DNA from: Paenibacillus sp. HW567
GTDB taxonomy: Bacteria > Bacillota > Bacilli > Paenibacillales > Paenibacillaceae
NCBI RefSeq assembly: GCF_000374185.1
Contig: NZ_KB910518.1
Coordinates: 5,660,886-5,724,885, forward strand
Reading direction: 5' to 3'
DNA: 64,000 nucleotides
Under the pieces are notes generated by a model. It worked only from the letters and a program-made list of their open reading frames with translations. It made no database searches and was not told where the DNA came from. The translations under genes and the position numbers were made by a program. Of this stretch, positions 51,246-59,736 are shown in pieces. Numbering within the stretch: position 1 is the stretch's first letter; each line of letters opens with the position of its first letter.

Positions 51246-52538
51246 TTATTTGCTGCCTGCTACCCACTGCAGTCCCCAACCAAAAGCCTGATCCATCTCC
51301 CGGTGACCGCTGAAATATTGCACAAGCCGTTCAATGCTGAACGTTTCATTCCCCACATTCCGGATCATGGCAATCGCGCACATGCCCTTGCGGTTGTTAT
51401 GCTCGTCCAAATTCACGACAATATCCGGCCCGCCTTCCTGAGTGATGGTAACCACGCCATCCGCTTCCGACCAATGGGTAACGCCTTTATAGATAAAAGC
51501 AAAAATAAGAACCCGTTCAATGTCGGCAACCTTACTTCCGTTTATACGCAAATTCTCCCCGGAGGTTACGGAACCGGTCCGGTCATCGCCATCCAGCATT
51601 ACATAAGGCGGATATTCCAAATGTCCAAAAGCATTGCCCAGCGCCTGAACAACGCCCTTGCGGCCATCCTTCAGCTCATACAGGCAAGCAAGATCCAGAT
51701 CCACACCGCTCTTGCGGCTAAACAGCCCGCCTTGCTTCTGATTCCAGTTAAGGTTAATCTTCACTTCGCCAAGGCCGGAGGCTGATTTCTTCAGGTTGAT
51801 GGAATCGCCTTTTTTCTTCAATTCAATCTTCTTCAGATTAAGGTTCAGCGCTGGAGCAGGAGGCGCCTCCTGCACCTGCGGAGGCGGCGGAGCAGGTATA
51901 GAAGGCGGACGGACAACAGGGGCCGCCGGTGCTGGCGGTATCGGTGCTCCTGCCTTCTCCTGCTTCTGCGCCGCAGCCGGCTCGTCAGCCACTTCAATTC
52001 CAAAGTTGCCGCAGAGCGCCTTCAATCCGCCGTCAAAGCCGGCCATAACGGCACTATACTTCCAATCTTCGCCGTATCTATATAATTCTCCTACTACAAC
52101 AGCCGTTTCCGCAGAGAAATGATTTCCAAGTTTACACCGCAGGATTTCCGAGCCTGTCGCCTGGTCCAGAATCCGGCAATGCGCTTCACTCATTTGCCCG
52201 AACATTTGCTTGCGGTTCTCGCCGTCATAGAGTGTAAGCGTAAATGCGATTTTCATAACGTCAGAGGGGATTTTATCGAGCTGCACTTCGAAGTGCTTGA
52301 GTCCCCCGGAGCCATGCCCCGGAACATCCTTATACCGGATATAGGGTGTAGAAGGATTATTGTAAAAGATCAGATCGTCATCCTTGCTTACTTTGCCTTG
52401 AGCTCCTAACAGAAAAGCCGAGGCATCAATTTCCATTGAGGAAGGCGCTTGCCAGGCGATCTCCACAAGCAGAGATTTAAGTCCGGAGTTGCCTTTCGTC
52501 AGGTCGGCCTTCTGCCCTTTTACTACTTCTGTACTCAT
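51246..52538 (-). CDS. terA: TerA-like protein with two TerD-type domains
   Basis: The protein has about 430 residues. Residues 1-185 form a TerD-like calcium-binding beta-sandwich (VVKGQKADLTKGN, IDASAFLLG and GGLKHFEVQLDKIP). A Pro/Ala linker spans about 195-240. Residues about 265-430 form the TerA-type domain (INLNWNQK, SGVDLDLACLYELKDG, VMLDGDDRTGSVTSGENL). ATG 52538 is seven bases after AGGTGG. A longer frame starting inside the preceding terD gene would include no sensible domain. TerA and TerD proteins are thought to assemble at the membrane with TerC in stress sensing. Confidence 0.92.
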   Translation of the reverse strand: MSTEVVKGQKADLTKGNSGLKSLLVEIAWQAPSSMEIDASAFLLGAQGKVSKDDDLIFYNNPSTPYIRYKDVPGHGSGGLKHFEVQLDKIPSDVMKIAFTLTLYDGENRKQMFGQMSEAHCRILDQATGSEILRCKLGNHFSAETAVVVGELYRYGEDWKYSAVMAGFDGGLKALCGNFGIEVADEPAAAQKQEKAGAPIPPAPAAPVVRPPSIPAPPPPQVQEAPPAPALNLNLKKIELKKKGDSINLKKSASGLGEVKINLNWNQKQGGLFSRKSGVDLDLACLYELKDGRKGVVQALGNAFGHLEYPPYVMLDGDDRTGSVTSGENLRINGSKVADIERVLIFAFIYKGVTHWSEADGVVTITQEGGPDIVVNLDEHNNRKGMCAIAMIRNVGNETFSIERLVQYFSGHREMDQAFGWGLQWVAGSK

Positions 52539-52611
52539 GTTCATGCCACCTTTTTCAAGGGATAAGGGTATAAAAAGGGCAGGATCGGTAATGATCCCGC
52601 CTTTGAAGCTT

Positions 52612-53193
52612 CTATTGCGCGTCCAGTCCGTAGTTCCTGCATAAGGCACTAAGTCCGCCGGCAAAGCCGCTTCCTATCGCCTGGAATTTCCAATCCGCAC
52701 CGTTGCGGTAGAATTCACAGAAGACAACAGCAGTTTCTGTTGAGAAATCCTCTCCCAGATCAAAGCGGAGAATCTCACGGTCACTGGATGCATCTACGAC
52801 ACGTACAAATGCGTTGGAGACTTGTCCAAAGTTCTGGACCCGGGCTTCATAATCATAAATAGTTACCGTAATACCAATACGCTGGATATGAGCGGGCACC
52901 TTGCTGAAATCAACCAGGATCTGCTCATCGTCGCCTTCTCCTTCACCGGTACGGTTATCCCCCGTATGGGTGACAGAGCCGGCTCCGCCATTCGGATTAT
53001 TGTAGAATACAAAATCATCCTCGCCTTTGGCTTTGCCGTCCTCATGGAGCAGGAATGCCGAGGCATCAAGGTCAAAATCCTTGCCGCCGCTATATTTGTT
53101 CGTATCCCAGCCGAGTCCCACAACTACCTTCGTCAGACCCGGATTGGTCTTGGTAAGATCAATACGCTGTCCTTTGGAAAGACTGATCGTCAC
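52612..53193 (-). CDS. terD: TerD family protein, copy 1
   Basis: The protein has about 193 residues. It has SLSKGQRIDLTKTNPGL at the start, the calcium-binding GKDFDLDASAFLL, and HTGDNRTGEGEGDDEQI, followed by ITVTIYDYEARVQNFGQV. TerD domains bind two calcium ions. I chose GTG at 53193 because AGAAGG lies nine bases upstream; the TTG two codons earlier is only three bases from it. It is one of three consecutive TerD-type genes, which probably arose by tandem duplication. Confidence 0.93.
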   Translation of the reverse strand: MTISLSKGQRIDLTKTNPGLTKVVVGLGWDTNKYSGGKDFDLDASAFLLHEDGKAKGEDDFVFYNNPNGGAGSVTHTGDNRTGEGEGDDEQILVDFSKVPAHIQRIGITVTIYDYEARVQNFGQVSNAFVRVVDASSDREILRFDLGEDFSTETAVVFCEFYRNGADWKFQAIGSGFAGGLSALCRNYGLDAQ

Positions 53194-53243
53194 TGGCAAT
53201 AACCTTCTTTCATGAATAGTTTCTTGTATATCTTAAGCAATGC

Positions 53244-53819
53244 TTATTGCAGGCCGTAATCACGGGTCAAGCCGGCAAGACCATCCTTGTAGCCGCTGCC
53301 AATCGCATTGAATTTCCACTCAGCACCGTTGCGGTACAATTCGCCGACAACTACGCCGGTTTCAATGGAGAAGTCTTCGCCCAGGTCGAAACGGATCAAT
53401 TCCTCGCTGTTGGCATCATTGACGATACGCACATACGAGCGGGAGACTTGTCCGAAATTCTGGCTTCTGGCTTCCGCTTCATAGATGGTGATGGTGAATG
53501 CCACTTTTTCAACGTCTGCCGGAATGCTGAGCAGGTCCACCTGAATCTGCTCATCGTCTCCCTCGCCTTCACCTGTACGGTTGTCACCGGTGTGTACAAC
53601 GGAGCCGTTCTCGTTCTGCTTGTTGTTGAAGAAGATGAAGTTGCTCTCTTTATCCACTTTGCCGCCCGCATTGGTCAAAAACACGGAAACGTCCAAGTCA
53701 AAATCTTTACCGCCATCATATTTGTTGGTATCCCAGCCAAGACCTACCGTAATTTTGGACAGGCCCGGATTTGTTTTTGTCAAATCAATCTTCTGACCTT
53801 TGGATAAATTAATCGCCAT
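53244..53819 (-). CDS. TerD family protein, copy 2
   Basis: The 191-residue protein starts MAINLSKGQKIDLTKTNPGL, with calcium ligands in GKDFDLDVSVFLTN and HTGDNRTGEGEGDDEQIQVD. It is closest to copy 1, which follows it in the operon by 50 bases, and both end with a short Tyr-Gly-Leu tail. In Bacillus the yceC-yceD-yceE trio has the same layout and is induced by cell-envelope and general stress. No catalytic residues are expected. Confidence 0.93.
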   Translation of the reverse strand: MAINLSKGQKIDLTKTNPGLSKITVGLGWDTNKYDGGKDFDLDVSVFLTNAGGKVDKESNFIFFNNKQNENGSVVHTGDNRTGEGEGDDEQIQVDLLSIPADVEKVAFTITIYEAEARSQNFGQVSRSYVRIVNDANSEELIRFDLGEDFSIETGVVVGELYRNGAEWKFNAIGSGYKDGLAGLTRDYGLQ

Positions 53820-53848
53820 GAATTGAAACCTCTCTTCTTATATTGGAA

Positions 53849-54445
53849 TTAGATGTAGCGTTCAGCCAATTGGTTGATATGCGCTGCGTGTGCAGCTTCA
53901 CCGATGGCGGCGAATTTCCATTCCTCGCCATGCCGGTACAGTTCTCCGCAGATTAGCGCCGTGAAGCCTGTGTAGTTATCCGTCAAATTGAACTTAACCA
54001 GCTCGCTGTTGCCGGATGCATTAATCACCCGGATGTACGCCGATTTAATCATCCCGAAATCCTGCTTCCGGTTCACGGCATCATAAATATTGACTACAAT
54101 CAGAACCTTATGCACATCCCCGGGAATCGCCTTCAGATTCACTTGAATCTGCTCATCGTCGCCTTCGCCCTCGCCCGTCAGGTTGTCCCCGGAGTGAACA
54201 ACGGAGCTGTTCGCATTCTGCTTGTTGTGGAAGCACACCAGGTTCAGCTTATTGGTCAGCTTGCCATGCTCATTGAGCAGCAATGCCGAAGCATCACAGT
54301 CCACATTGGCCTGCTTCTTAATTCCGAAGAATCCGCGCGCCGGCTCAGCAGGGTCCCAGCCGAGTCCTACAATGACGCTGGACAGTCCGGCATTTCCTTT
54401 GGTTAAATCAATCTTTTGACCTTTTACCAGATTAATACCAGCCAA
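53849..54445 (-). CDS. TerD family protein, copy 3 (divergent)
   Basis: The 198-residue protein starts INLVKGQKIDLTKGNAGLSS and has an eight-residue insertion (ARGFFGIKKQANVDCDA) before the calcium site, where DFDLD is replaced by NVDCDASALLLN. HSGDNLTGEGEGDDEQIQVN is conserved. The altered ligand set may change calcium affinity. TTG 54445 has GGAGG nine bases upstream. It is the second gene of the operon, after terB. Confidence 0.9.
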   Translation of the reverse strand: MAGINLVKGQKIDLTKGNAGLSSVIVGLGWDPAEPARGFFGIKKQANVDCDASALLLNEHGKLTNKLNLVCFHNKQNANSSVVHSGDNLTGEGEGDDEQIQVNLKAIPGDVHKVLIVVNIYDAVNRKQDFGMIKSAYIRVINASGNSELVKFNLTDNYTGFTALICGELYRHGEEWKFAAIGEAAHAAHINQLAERYI

Positions 54446-54554
54446 ATTCTTGTACCTCCGTTTCCGAAAAGAATCACAGTCTCTTAGTCATACGACACAA
54501 AAACAGATACGTTTCATCTTTCATCCGTTTCAGGGAGAAATTCCTTTTTTGCAA

Positions 54555-55001
54555 TTAAAGACTGAACTCGCTTGGGTTCAGCCCCAGCACACTGCAAATA
54601 TTCCGCACAACTGCTTTTTCGTGCTCGTCGAAATCCCCGTCAGCCGCTCCGATTGCGGAGCATACGCCTACAATTACGCGTCCAATTTCCGGCTTGCTGC
54701 TGAATTTGGCGATAGCCTTCAGCGCTTCCTGCTTGCCGATCTCCGGGGAGAACTCGAAATTGCTGACATAGAAATTGAACTGGGCAATAACATCTCTCAT
54801 GTCAAATACCTTCAGCTCATTGCTGAGGTTCATATATCCGGCCATCTTATTCTTTTCGGCTTCCTCAATTTTTCCATCGGCAGCAGCAACCAGGGCGCAG
54901 CCCGCTACTACAGCGTGCATGAAATCTTTATTTTTAAATTTCTTCACCTGGTCTGTCAGTCCGTTTTTTGTTGTGTTCAACCAATTTTTAAATGTGCTCA
55001 T
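54555..55001 (-). CDS. terB: TerB family tellurite-resistance protein
   Basis: The 148-residue all-helical protein is of the TerB family. KDFMHAVVAGCALVAAADGK followed by IEEAEK, and the second half GRVIVGVCSAIGAADGDFDE followed by HEKAVVRNICSVLGL, show the two acidic DGxxxxxE repeats that bind metal. TerB is a cytoplasmic partner of TerC/TerD in stress and phage-related Ter systems. It is the first gene of the 13-gene minus-strand operon that runs to the terminator at 42.8 kb. A good AGAAGGAG site precedes its ATG. Confidence 0.93.
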   Translation of the reverse strand: MSTFKNWLNTTKNGLTDQVKKFKNKDFMHAVVAGCALVAAADGKIEEAEKNKMAGYMNLSNELKVFDMRDVIAQFNFYVSNFEFSPEIGKQEALKAIAKFSSKPEIGRVIVGVCSAIGAADGDFDEHEKAVVRNICSVLGLNPSEFSL

Positions 55002-55068
55002 CGTATTCTCCTTCTATCACTATAAATTATGATAAACAAAAGATATCCCCGAGCCTCCTCTCCGTCAA

Positions 55069-55095
55069 TTCGACAGATATTTACTTAATGTTCCA
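55069..55095 (-). promoter_or_regulatory. Possible ECF-sigma promoter of the ter operon
   Basis: On the minus strand TGGAAC (55095-55090) and GTCGAA (55074-55069) are 15 bases apart. This resembles the AAC/CGTC pattern of ECF sigma promoters, which drive the related yce operon of Bacillus. The spacing is slightly short, and the match is only suggestive. Confidence 0.3.
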
Positions 55096-55158
55096 TATTC
55101 AAACACTTACCCTTCTAATATAACCGATTGAACCACAAGATTCTACTTTTCCAGCATT

Positions 55159-55890
55159 TCACAACACTTTGGATAAAAAAGCCTGCGTGCGTTCATGCGA
55201 CGGATTCCCGAACAACTGCTCCGGGCTGCCCTCCTCAACCACTACGCCCTGCTCCATGAACAGAACACGGTCTCCCACCTCGCGGGCAAAGCCCATCTCG
55301 TGCGTAACCACCACCATAGTCATGCCTTCGCGGGCCAGCTCCTTCATGACTGCCAGCACCTCGCCAACCATTTCGGGATCAAGCGCGGAGGTAGGCTCAT
55401 CAAACAGCATAATCTTCGGCTCCATAGCCAGCGCCCGGGCAATCGCTACCCGCTGGGCCTGCCCTCCCGACAGCGAGGCGGGATACATCTCCGCCTTGTC
55501 CAGCAAGCCAACCTTCTGGAGCAGTTCCCGCGCCTTCTCCCGCGCCCTGTCCTCCGGCCACTTCCGTACCTGGACCGGAGCCAGCATGATGTTCTCGATC
55601 ACTTTTTTGTGCGGAAACAGGTTGAACTGCTGAAATACCATGCCAAGCTCGGTACGGATATCATTAATCCTTGTGCTTTTGGCCATCAAGGAAGTGCCGT
55701 CAATGATTATGTCGCCCTCTTGCGGTTGCTCCAGCAAATTCAGGCAGCGCAGAAAGGTCGATTTGCCTGAACCCGAAGGTCCGATTACCACCACAACCTC
55801 CTGGCTGCGGATATCGGCGTTAATGTCGGTCAGCACCTTATGGGCTCCGAATGATTTATGCAGATGTCTAACTGAGATAATTGGCTCCAT
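55159..55890 (-). CDS. Polar amino-acid ABC transporter, ATP-binding subunit
   Basis: The 243-residue ATPase has Walker A GPSGSGKSTFLR, Q-loop VFQQFNLFPHKKV, signature LSGGQAQRVAIARAL, Walker B IMLFDEPTSALDPE and H-loop VVTHEMGFA. The sequence is of the GlnQ/ArtM type that powers polar amino-acid import. It ends a three-gene operon: binding lipoprotein, permease, ATPase. The 6-base gap to the permease shows coupling. The exact amino acid is not readable. Confidence 0.95.
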   Translation of the reverse strand: MEPIISVRHLHKSFGAHKVLTDINADIRSQEVVVVIGPSGSGKSTFLRCLNLLEQPQEGDIIIDGTSLMAKSTRINDIRTELGMVFQQFNLFPHKKVIENIMLAPVQVRKWPEDRAREKARELLQKVGLLDKAEMYPASLSGGQAQRVAIARALAMEPKIMLFDEPTSALDPEMVGEVLAVMKELAREGMTMVVVTHEMGFAREVGDRVLFMEQGVVVEEGSPEQLFGNPSHERTQAFLSKVL

Positions 55891-55896
55891 ATCAGG

Positions 55897-56544
55897 CTAC
55901 ACCTTCCGTTCGATATAATTAAGCAGCTTGCTGAGGGAATAGGTAAGAATCAAATAGATAAATGCAGCGGTCAGATACGGCTCCCAAATCCGCAAATACT
56001 GCCCTTTCATCGTGTTGCTCCAGTACATGATCTCCGGTGCGGCAATCAGCGCGAGCAGTGAAGAGTCTTTTACCAGGACGATAAATTCATTCCCAAATGC
56101 AGGGATCATCCGCTTGATCGCCTGCGGCAGAATAATAAAACGCATCGCCTGAAATTTCGTCATTCCAAGCGATACTGCGGCTTCCCGCTGACCCGGATCA
56201 ATCGACTGAATCCCGGCGCGGAAAATCTCGGCGGAGTAAGCGGCGGAGTTCAGCGACAGTGCCACAAAGGACGTCAATAACACATTGGTAGTGCCGTAAA
56301 AGGCCGGAATCACCCCGAAGTGTACGATGAGGATTTGCACATAAAGCGGCGTCCCCCGGAAAAAATTGATATACGAATGAAAAGGCCAGCGGAAATACGC
56401 CTTCGGAGCCATTTTGCCAAAGCCGATGCCCAGCCCCAGTATGGAGCCGAAGATAATCGAGACCATAGATACACCAATTGTAAATGCCGTTCCCTTTAAC
56501 AGCACCGGTATATAATGAGCGATGATGTCAAATCTGAAATCCAT
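55897..56544 (-). CDS. Polar amino-acid ABC transporter, permease subunit
   Basis: The permease has about 215 residues with five helices and the His/Glu/Gln family motif: FRGTPLYVQILIVHFG, NSAAYSAEIFRAGIQSIDPG followed by QREAAVSLG (the EAA loop that docks on the ATPase), and KRMIPAFGNEFIVLVKDSSL. ATG 56544 has GAAGGGAAG six bases upstream; a longer frame exists without a better site. It lies between the binding-protein and ATPase genes and probably forms a homodimer. Confidence 0.94.
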   Translation of the reverse strand: MDFRFDIIAHYIPVLLKGTAFTIGVSMVSIIFGSILGLGIGFGKMAPKAYFRWPFHSYINFFRGTPLYVQILIVHFGVIPAFYGTTNVLLTSFVALSLNSAAYSAEIFRAGIQSIDPGQREAAVSLGMTKFQAMRFIILPQAIKRMIPAFGNEFIVLVKDSSLLALIAAPEIMYWSNTMKGQYLRIWEPYLTAAFIYLILTYSLSKLLNYIERKV

Positions 56545-56624
56545 AGAATTCTTCCCTTCTCTTCTGTCTAAAAAAAGAAGCACGCGCAATAGCAATCATT
56601 ACGCATGCTTAGTTGTTCGTCGGC

Positions 56625-57425
56625 TTACTTCGCGTTCAGCAGGGTCCCGGTATCCGGCTCTTCACCGAACCAATTTTTATATATTTCAGCATATTTGCCG
56701 TTCTCAATAATCTTCTTGATCGCCGGGTCCAGCTTGGCTTTCCATTTACTGCCCTTAGGATACAGAATGCCGTAATATTCGGAACCGAAGTTCTCTTTGT
56801 CGACAATGCCGGTCAGCTTCTCTTTCGGATTGTTCTTGATGTATTCGTTGATGATAGCGATATCCGCCACTACCGCATCCGCCCCGCCGCTGTTCAGCTC
56901 CATCAGAGCTACCGCGTTGCTGTCAAACCGTTTCAGGTTGGCGTTATCGACACCCATAATCCCGCTCATAAGTTCATCCGCCGTAGTCGCCGCCTGCACT
57001 GCAACCTTCTTGCCCTTCAGATCAAGCGCGCTCTTAATGTCGCTGCCTTCTTTAACCATAATCATATTGGTGGATTCAAAATAAGGGATGGAGAAATCAT
57101 AGGTTTCCTTGCGTTCGTCCGTAATGGATACCGAGGATAACCCGGCTTGGTATTCCGTGCCTTGCTTGACACTTGTCAGCATCGTATCCCAGCCCGTGTT
57201 GGTCACACTGTAATCAATCCCGGCTTCTTCCATAACCGCCTTGATGAAATCAATATCAAAACCTTTGATGGTGTCCGTATCCATGTACTCCATTGGCGCA
57301 TAGCTCGCGTCACTGGCGAACTTGATGGTCTCACCGCCGGCGTTTTTGCTAGAACCGCAGCCTGCCATTGCCAAGACTGTAAATGAAACCAAAGCTAACA
57401 TAGACAACTTCTTTCCGATCCCCAT
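56625..57425 (-). CDS. Polar amino-acid ABC transporter, substrate-binding lipoprotein
   Basis: The 266-residue lipoprotein has a signal peptide ending in the lipobox LAMAGC. The mature part is a type 3 solute-binding domain with FASDASYAPMEYMD, TIKGFDIDFIKAVMEEAGID and SVSITDERKETYDFSIPYF, typical of binders of polar amino acids or cystine. GGGGGATGGGAAA precedes the ATG. A clear sigma-A promoter and an 18-base palindrome lie upstream. It is the first gene of the operon. Confidence 0.95.
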   Translation of the reverse strand: MGIGKKLSMLALVSFTVLAMAGCGSSKNAGGETIKFASDASYAPMEYMDTDTIKGFDIDFIKAVMEEAGIDYSVTNTGWDTMLTSVKQGTEYQAGLSSVSITDERKETYDFSIPYFESTNMIMVKEGSDIKSALDLKGKKVAVQAATTADELMSGIMGVDNANLKRFDSNAVALMELNSGGADAVVADIAIINEYIKNNPKEKLTGIVDKENFGSEYYGILYPKGSKWKAKLDPAIKKIIENGKYAEIYKNWFGEEPDTGTLLNAK

Positions 57426-57465
57426 TTTCCCATCCCCCTACTTATTTGTAAAATAACTTAAAGAG

Positions 57466-57494
57466 ATTTTATCAGAATAAAGTAGTGGTGACAA
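57466..57494 (-). promoter_or_regulatory. Promoter of the amino-acid ABC operon
   Basis: On the minus strand TTGTCA (57494-57489) and TAAAAT (57471-57466) are 17 bases apart, about 40 bases before the lipoprotein ATG. Confidence 0.75.
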
Positions 57495-57513
57495 TTAACT
57501 TTTCTTATTAATG

Positions 57514-57531
57514 TAATGTTATATAACATTA
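57514..57531. promoter_or_regulatory. 18-bp palindrome upstream of the ABC operon promoter
   Basis: TAATGTTATATAACATTA is a perfect palindrome centred about 31 bases upstream of the -35 hexamer. It is a candidate operator for an unknown regulator. Confidence 0.45.
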
Positions 57532-57569
57532 TATCGAGAGATTGTAACATTTCCTGCTCGGTAATCGCA

Positions 57570-57614
57570 CAAAAAAACACTGCCGGGAAAAACTCTTCCC
57601 TGACAGTGCCTTTT
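57570..57614 (-). terminator. Terminator of the aguAB operon
   Basis: On the minus strand GGCACTGTCAGGGA pairs with TCCCGGCAGTG, followed by seven T. Confidence 0.87.
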
Positions 57615-57655
57615 GGCTGTATTCCTATATCAATTCCGGTTCAGGTTATTGCGCC

Positions 57656-58531
57656 TTAAAACGTCAGATCGCCGTCATAGGATGCAATCATCCGGTACAG
57701 CTCCGGCCGCCGGTCGCGGAAAATCCCCCACTCGATCCGTCCCACTTCTAGTGCATCCAGATCAAATTCGCTGACCAGCACCGTCTGTTCACCGCGTCCG
57801 GCTTCGACAAGCTTGTTGCCCTGCGGGCCGGCAATAAAGGAGGAGCCGTAGAAGTTAATGCTGGAGTCCTCGTCGATTTCTTCGCCGATCCGGTTGGAGG
57901 CCACGACAGGAATAAGATTCGCCGCCGCATGTCCAAGCATGCAGGTCTGCCAGTGGTCCTTGGAGTCAATCGAGCCGTCCTGCGGTTCCGAGCCGATGGC
58001 GGTCGGGTAGAACAAAATCTCCGCACCCATCAGGCTCATTACACGGGCAGCCTCGGGATACCATTGATCCCAGCAGATGCCGACGCCGATTTTGGCATAG
58101 CGGGTGTTCCATACCTTGAAGCCGGTATCTCCCGGATTGAAGTAGAACTTCTCCTCGTAGCCCGGGCCGTCGGGAATGTGGCTTTTGCGGTATTTGCCCA
58201 GCACCGTTCCATCGGCATCAATTACAGCCAGCGAGTTGTAACGGGCGTAGTTTTTTTTCTCATAAAAGCTGATCGGCAGCACCACCTGCAGCTCTTTGGC
58301 TACCGCCTTGAAATGATTCACCGCCTTGTTATGCTCAAGCTCGGTGGCATAGACGTAATAATCGGATTTCTCCTTCTGGCAGAAATAAGGAGTCTCGAAC
58401 AGCTCCTGCAGCAGAATAATCTGCGCGCCCTGGGCTGCAGCCTCTCTCACCAGAGTATCGGCCTTGCGGATATTCTCATCAATGTCGCCGGAGCAGCTCA
58501 TTTGCGTCGCGGCTACTTTTACTTTTCTCAA
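57656..58531 (-). CDS. aguB: N-carbamoylputrescine amidase
   Basis: The protein has about 291 residues and belongs to the nitrilase superfamily. The catalytic triad is Glu43 (ILLQELFE), Lys116 (GKYRKSHIPDG) and Cys153 (GVGICWDQWYPE). GPGYEEKFYF and the C-terminal WGIFRDRRPELY are typical of AguB. It hydrolyses N-carbamoylputrescine to putrescine, CO2 and ammonia, the second step of the agmatine pathway. TTG 58531 has AAGGAGG eight bases upstream. It follows aguA by 21 bases, so both steps are co-expressed. Confidence 0.95.
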   Translation of the reverse strand: MRKVKVAATQMSCSGDIDENIRKADTLVREAAAQGAQIILLQELFETPYFCQKEKSDYYVYATELEHNKAVNHFKAVAKELQVVLPISFYEKKNYARYNSLAVIDADGTVLGKYRKSHIPDGPGYEEKFYFNPGDTGFKVWNTRYAKIGVGICWDQWYPEAARVMSLMGAEILFYPTAIGSEPQDGSIDSKDHWQTCMLGHAAANLIPVVASNRIGEEIDEDSSINFYGSSFIAGPQGNKLVEAGRGEQTVLVSEFDLDALEVGRIEWGIFRDRRPELYRMIASYDGDLTF

Positions 58532-58552
58532 AATTCTGTCCTCCTTCAAGAA

Positions 58553-59587
58553 CTAGCTGATTTCCCCCGCAGGCATCTGCTGCGTGGTGCAATGCACGTT
58601 GCCGCCTTCGCCAATGACGGCCATCCCGTTCACCGTACGGATTCTGCGGTCCGGGAACAGCTCGGCAAGCTTCTGCCCGGCAAGCAGGTCTGTCTCTGTG
58701 GCCGTACCGCCGAACACCGGCAGAATAATGCCGCCGTTCACGAAATAAAAGTTCAAATAGCTGAGCGTCAGACGGCCGTCCTCCCCATCCCTGTGCGGGG
58801 GCTGCTGAATTTGGACAATTTCCAGCTTCCGTCCTTTGGCATCCACGGCGTTCTCCAGAATCCGCAGATTCTCCTGGGTAATTCCGTAGTTCTCATCCTG
58901 CGGGTCGTCGCAGACCTGAATGATCACCTTGCCCGGTGCGGCGAAGCAGGCGATATTGTCCACATGGCCATCGGTTTCATCTCCGCTGAGGCCGCGCTTC
59001 AGCCAAATGATAGCTTCTGTACCAGTATATTTACGCACGTATTCTTCAATTGCTTCCCGGCCCAGCTCCGGATTGCGGTTCTTGTTCAGCAGGCATTCCT
59101 CCGTGGTCAGGAGCGTGCCTTCCCCATCCGTATGAATCGAACCGCCTTCCATGACAAGGGGGGCATCGAAGCGCTGAATCTGCACCTGCTCCAGAATCTG
59201 CGGTGCTACCTCATCGTCGAGATCCCACGGCGAGTATTTGCCGCCCCAGGCATTGAACTTCCAGTTCACACCCGCAAGTGCTCCATCCTTACCCTTAACA
59301 AAGGTCGGACCGTTATCGCGCAGCCAGGCATCATTATGCCGGATGGACAGCAGCGTAACATTATCCCCGAGAGCGAGTGCCTGCACTTGCTCCAGCTCTT
59401 CGGGATTCACCACCACGCTTACCGGCTCAAACTCGGCAATAGCCCGGATAATCTCAGCATAACCTGCGCTTACAGCTTCATAATTCTCCGGGAAAACCAT
59501 AGAAGCCTGGACCGGCCAGGAAATAAAAGTACGCTCATGCGCGTCCCACTCCGCCGGCATTGTATAGTTCAAATCTGTAGGATACAT
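58553..59587 (-). CDS. aguA: Agmatine deiminase
   Basis: The 344-residue guanidino-modifying enzyme opens with MPAEWDAHERTFISWP, which is diagnostic of agmatine deiminases. Other active-site parts are NDAWLRDNGPTFV, SGDETDGHVDNIACF and the nucleophile Cys333 in GEGGNVHCTTQQMP. It converts agmatine to N-carbamoylputrescine and ammonia. The downstream aguB finishes the route to putrescine. No arginine decarboxylase or transporter is in the window, so agmatine comes from elsewhere. Confidence 0.96.
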   Translation of the reverse strand: MYPTDLNYTMPAEWDAHERTFISWPVQASMVFPENYEAVSAGYAEIIRAIAEFEPVSVVVNPEELEQVQALALGDNVTLLSIRHNDAWLRDNGPTFVKGKDGALAGVNWKFNAWGGKYSPWDLDDEVAPQILEQVQIQRFDAPLVMEGGSIHTDGEGTLLTTEECLLNKNRNPELGREAIEEYVRKYTGTEAIIWLKRGLSGDETDGHVDNIACFAAPGKVIIQVCDDPQDENYGITQENLRILENAVDAKGRKLEIVQIQQPPHRDGEDGRLTLSYLNFYFVNGGIILPVFGGTATETDLLAGQKLAELFPDRRIRTVNGMAVIGEGGNVHCTTQQMPAGEIS

Positions 59588-59687
59588 TCGTTAGCTACCT
59601 CTGCTCTTAAATTTGGAGCTTGTCACAACCCTCCAAGCTCCTTACCCATCATACAATAATATAGGGATGCGCTCAATTGCCGCACGC

Positions 59688-59719
59688 TGAAAATCCCCCT
59701 GGCAAAATCCAGGGGGATC
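59688..59719 (-). terminator. Terminator of yfcE
   Basis: ATCCCCCTGG pairs with CCAGGGGGAT, followed by TTTTC on the minus strand. Confidence 0.85.
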
Positions 59720-59736
59720 ATGGATACAGCTATAGT

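Noticed and set aside
57929..59659. 576-codon plus-strand frame
   Set aside because: Antisense shadow of aguB and aguA, which have complete catalytic residues on the minus strand.
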